The notes under the pieces were generated by a model that worked only from the letters and a program-made list of their open reading frames with translations, did no database searches and had not been told where the DNA came from. Both the position numbers and the translations under genes were made by a program. From Candidatus Flexicrinis affinis (GTDB taxonomy: Bacteria > Chloroflexota > Anaerolineae > Aggregatilineales > Phototrophicaceae): a stretch of DNA of 64,000 nt. Positions 61,596-64,000 of this stretch are shown here, in pieces. Location: contig JADJWE010000001.1 of NCBI GenBank assembly GCA_016716525.1, forward strand, positions 744,001 to 808,000, in the 5' to 3' direction. Every line of letters begins with the position of its first letter. Position 1 is the stretch's first letter.

Positions 61596-61857
61596 CGGGC
61601 ACGGTGTGATGTGAAGGCAACGCGACCTTTGTCGTTGTACGAGTCATCCTGGCAAGCGTAAGTTGAGACGCTGAAGCGCCCGCTCAGCAATAATACCGAT
61701 CGCGCCGGCGATCGCCCGCGTCACGGGGGCGCCGCGTCCCGCCGCGGTGCTTTCCCCTGTTCTGTTCTGTGCAGACGAGAAAACAACGTTTCTCAATTGC
61801 GTTAGCGCGCGTACGGTCGTCGGAAAACGCGCCGCAGCTGCGGCGTCGATCGGCCCG

Positions 61858-63474
61858 TTAAGGCTCGCGCGGAACGGCACGCATCACGTCTGTCGCTCCC
61901 AAGTGCAGCGCTTCGGGCTGGATCCAGCGAAGAATTGGCCGGTCGTCCGCGAAGTGGAAGACAAACTCGTGGCGCTCCGCTCCCCCGACGAGCTGTGTTG
62001 AGAGGTGGAACGCTGCCTCGTCTACATCCCATGATCCGCGTGCGGCCCACTCGCCATAGTCGGTCGGTGTAACGCGCCAGACGCCGTCAAGCCCAGCCCG
62101 CAGCGTCATCGCACTTTCGTCCTCGTACTCGAACGTAACGGCGCCTTCGTTGGTGCTCATGAACGAAAGGCCGTAGCCGACCAGCGCGCACGGACGTGCG
62201 ACGCTAACTGTGTGTTTGGCGGGCCAGAAGCTGGTGTGTATCGGTCTCAGCAGATGAAACGACATGCCACTGACATCGAACGCGATGTCCGGCAGCGGCG
62301 CGCGCGGTGCTGCTGACGGCATCGCTGCCCGCTCAACCGCGGCGCGCAGGGATGCGTGCACGGCATCGTCTGCCGGTAGTTCCGTGTCTGACACTGCGGC
62401 TGCTAGGATTCTGCCCTCGATGAGTTCGTACGGAATCGACTCGTAGACCTGTTCTGACGTACTCCCGTAGCTGGTGACGACAACTACCATATCGATTGCG
62501 GGCGCAACGGCGATGAACTGCCCACCCAGTCCAACCGCTGCATATAGAGAGGGTTTGAACAGCCACCAGTGATAGCCGTACCCGGTACGGTTCTCTGCAT
62601 CGTAGAAAGGACACCTGCTCGGATCGGCACACCGTACGAAGTCGACCCAGGCTTGCGACACGAGTCGCTGGCCGTTCCACACGCCGCCATTGAGATACAA
62701 AGCGCCAATGTGTGCCATATCGTGAGGAGTGAGATGAAGCCCGAACGACCCAAGCGGCATGCCGACGTCATCCGTCCACCACGTGTAGTTCGTGATCTCC
62801 AGCGGTTCAAATAGAACCTCGTCGGCGAACTGCCACAGCGGCTTGTCGATTGAGTTCTGAATCGCGCCGAGCAAAAGGCACGAGTTGAGGTCGCAGTACT
62901 CGAACCGTCGATAGGGCGGATAGGTCGGCCGGCTCTCGGCGAACAGCAGGTCGGCGACAAACGCAGTGGCATCGCCGGAGTCCATCGCAGCACACTCGTT
63001 CCGGAATGTCGAACTGCACGAGATCCCGCTGCTCATCGCGAGGAAGTCGGCGACCGTGGCGGACCGCGCAGCGAGGTTGACTTCATCCGGCGCGAACTGT
63101 GGAAACAGCTCGATGATCGGCTGGTCGACCGAGTCAATCAACCCACGGTCGATTGCGATCCCGACGAGCGTAGCAGTCACGCTCTTTGTTGCCGACCACA
63201 GTTGATGCGGTCGGTCGGGCGTGTAGGGGTAATAGTAGACATCGAGCACGATGTGTCCGTGACGGACTACCGTAAGGCTATCGAGCGGAAGCTCGGCATC
63301 GTCGATGAACTGGAGCGCGTCCAGGAGCAGGGCCGAGTCCATGCCCTGCTGCTCAGGTGGTGAGACGGGCCACCCTGCAGAAGGGCGTGATAACTCGTCA
63401 TCGGCCAGTGTCGGCGGGGTAACAGCCAAGGCGAATACGAGGCCGACTGTTATGAGTAGGGAACACGTTCTCAT
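61858..63474 (-). CDS. Secreted serine hydrolase, beta-lactamase (class C) family, with C-terminal domain
   Basis: This 538-residue protein has a signal peptide (LLITVGLVFALAVTPPTLA) and an AmpC-like serine hydrolase domain. The nucleophile motif is SATK (Ser94, Lys97). The second motif is Tyr193-Cys-Asp where lactamases have YxN, and the KTG-type third motif is replaced by GLGGQ. Such proteins are mostly esterases or peptidases rather than beta-lactamases. A C-terminal domain of about 125 residues follows (from HTSFWPAKHTVSVARP), and the next gene on the same strand shares it. An AGGAGGG ribosome site precedes the ATG. Confidence 0.9.
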   Translation of the reverse strand: MRTCSLLITVGLVFALAVTPPTLADDELSRPSAGWPVSPPEQQGMDSALLLDALQFIDDAELPLDSLTVVRHGHIVLDVYYYPYTPDRPHQLWSATKSVTATLVGIAIDRGLIDSVDQPIIELFPQFAPDEVNLAARSATVADFLAMSSGISCSSTFRNECAAMDSGDATAFVADLLFAESRPTYPPYRRFEYCDLNSCLLLGAIQNSIDKPLWQFADEVLFEPLEITNYTWWTDDVGMPLGSFGLHLTPHDMAHIGALYLNGGVWNGQRLVSQAWVDFVRCADPSRCPFYDAENRTGYGYHWWLFKPSLYAAVGLGGQFIAVAPAIDMVVVVTSYGSTSEQVYESIPYELIEGRILAAAVSDTELPADDAVHASLRAAVERAAMPSAAPRAPLPDIAFDVSGMSFHLLRPIHTSFWPAKHTVSVARPCALVGYGLSFMSTNEGAVTFEYEDESAMTLRAGLDGVWRVTPTDYGEWAARGSWDVDEAAFHLSTQLVGGAERHEFVFHFADDRPILRWIQPEALHLGATDVMRAVPREP

Positions 63475-63500
63475 TTCGGTTCCCTCCTAGAGTGCAACGG

Positions 63501-63538
63501 ATGGGGCGGCGAACTGCGGGTATCGACTGCCGCCCCAT
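63501..63538 (-). terminator. Hairpin between the two serine-hydrolase genes
   Basis: A perfect 10-bp stem (ATGGGGCGGC at 63501-63510, complement at 63529-63538) encloses an 18-nt loop. There is no U-tract. It lies between two paralogous genes on the minus strand. Confidence 0.45.
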
Positions 63539-63592
63539 ACTCTTCAACTTTGAATGAATCTGATCGTATCCAGTCGTCAATCGGAACTGCCG

Positions 63593-64000
63593 TCATTCAC
63601 GCATCGACGCCTGAACCTGTTGCGTCGTTAGCGTTGCAGCGTGTACCCAGCCAACGAATGCGCGCTCGCCGTCGAAACGCATGTTGAAGAGCTGTCGATC
63701 ATCGTTGCCAACAGTCCTCAGTTCAAATCGGAAGCTAACAGGCCCCTCATACCAGGCGCCCCGTGCAGCCTTCATACCAAACTCGGTCTCAACTGTTCTC
63801 CACACGCCATCGAGTCCGATAGGTATAGACATCTCCGAGCCGTCCGCGTAGGTGAGGGTCAGAACCGCTGTGTCCTCCTCGTCAAACGTGATGCTGAACG
63901 AGGCGATGTCGAGCGGTTGCCCCGAATACAAGTCGCGCTCGGCTAGCCAGAAGTGTGCATGCAGCGGGCGCTTGAAGTCGTACATGTGGCCGCTGATTGC
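63593..64000 (-). CDS. C-terminal domain of a second serine-hydrolase-like protein, cut by window end
   Basis: The frame stays open to the window edge, so the gene begins outside; 135 residues are visible. They align along their whole length with the last 125 residues of the neighbouring serine hydrolase: SGHMYDFKRPLHAHFWLAE against SGMSFHLLRPIHTSFWPAK, then LDGVWR and AARG(A/S)W, and the final W(V/I) segment. The upstream part is therefore expected to be a similar hydrolase domain. The two genes are probably tandem duplicates, now well diverged. Confidence 0.8.
   Translation of the reverse strand, partial: AISGHMYDFKRPLHAHFWLAERDLYSGQPLDIASFSITFDEEDTAVLTLTYADGSEMSIPIGLDGVWRTVETEFGMKAARGAWYEGPVSFRFELRTVGNDDRQLFNMRFDGERAFVGWVHAATLTTQQVQASMRE

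Noticed and set aside
1..64000. Signs of mobile elements, integrases, toxin-antitoxin pairs or tRNA attachment sites
   Set aside because: No transposase, integrase, flanking direct repeat or tRNA gene was found; base composition looks even throughout.

Overview
The window looks like chromosomal DNA of a Chloroflexota bacterium, probably class Anaerolineae. This is inferred from gene content (many sugar and peptide ABC importers, YfhO-like membrane proteins, PspC/LiaF-like membrane proteins, SdrD-B/FG-GAP surface proteins, GC-rich codon use), not from a marker gene. Coding density is high. I see 57 protein-coding genes, two of them cut by the window edges. I see no rRNA, tRNA, CRISPR array, insertion sequence or phage gene, and no gene-free stretch longer than about 300 bases.

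Layout. (1) 1-5.7 kb: the end of a secreted SdrD-B/FG-GAP protein, a creatinase-like M24 hydrolase, two Dpp/Opp-type permeases and a lipoprotein. (2) 5.8-11.5 kb: two family-5 solute-binding proteins and a second Dpp-type permease pair. (3) 11.6-15.5 kb: citrate synthase, then trehalose-6-phosphate phosphatase and synthase (OtsB, OtsA). (4) 15.5-23.1 kb, minus strand: LacI regulator, two sugar permeases, sugar-binding protein, FG-GAP/ASPIC-UnbV protein and a GH4 glycosidase, which together form a glycoside uptake and hydrolysis locus. (5) 23.2-24.4 kb: a lone GT4 glycosyltransferase. (6) 24.5-35.9 kb: a divergent sugar-catabolic locus. An eight-gene minus-strand operon encodes a FGGY kinase, shikimate-dehydrogenase-like protein, KDPG-type aldolase, FSA/transaldolase-like enzyme, cupin phosphoglucose isomerase, 2-hydroxyacid dehydrogenase, aldo/keto reductase and VOC protein. 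It faces a GntR regulator and a sugar ABC importer, and the shared promoter region carries a palindromic operator. (7) 36.0-39.2 kb: a fifth ABC importer. (8) 39.4-47.6 kb: PdxS, a giant YfhO-flippase fusion, an arginase-fold hydrolase, a cytochrome P450 and a Bax-inhibitor-1 protein. (9) 47.8-57.1 kb: an envelope and signalling block with a membrane-anchored binding protein, a lipoprotein joining a binding domain to a von Willebrand A domain, a sortase, a Crp/Fnr regulator, two FHA proteins, PspC, a LiaF-like protein, an MFS carrier and a roadblock protein. (10) 57.2-64 kb: TrmD, an ArsR-type regulator, AsnRS, small unknowns and two tandem serine hydrolases, the second cut by the window end.

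Taken together the region is about scavenging external organic matter: five importers, secreted or cytoplasmic hydrolases, and central carbon enzymes. Three patterns run across it. No ABC ATPase is encoded for any of the five importers. All five binding proteins have signal peptides without a lipobox. Every binding-protein gene is followed at once by a perfect GC-rich hairpin without a U-tract. The strongest candidates for new biology are the eight-gene sugar operon with its unusual aldolase/isomerase set, the YfhO-flippase fusion, and the binding-protein/VWA/sortase block.
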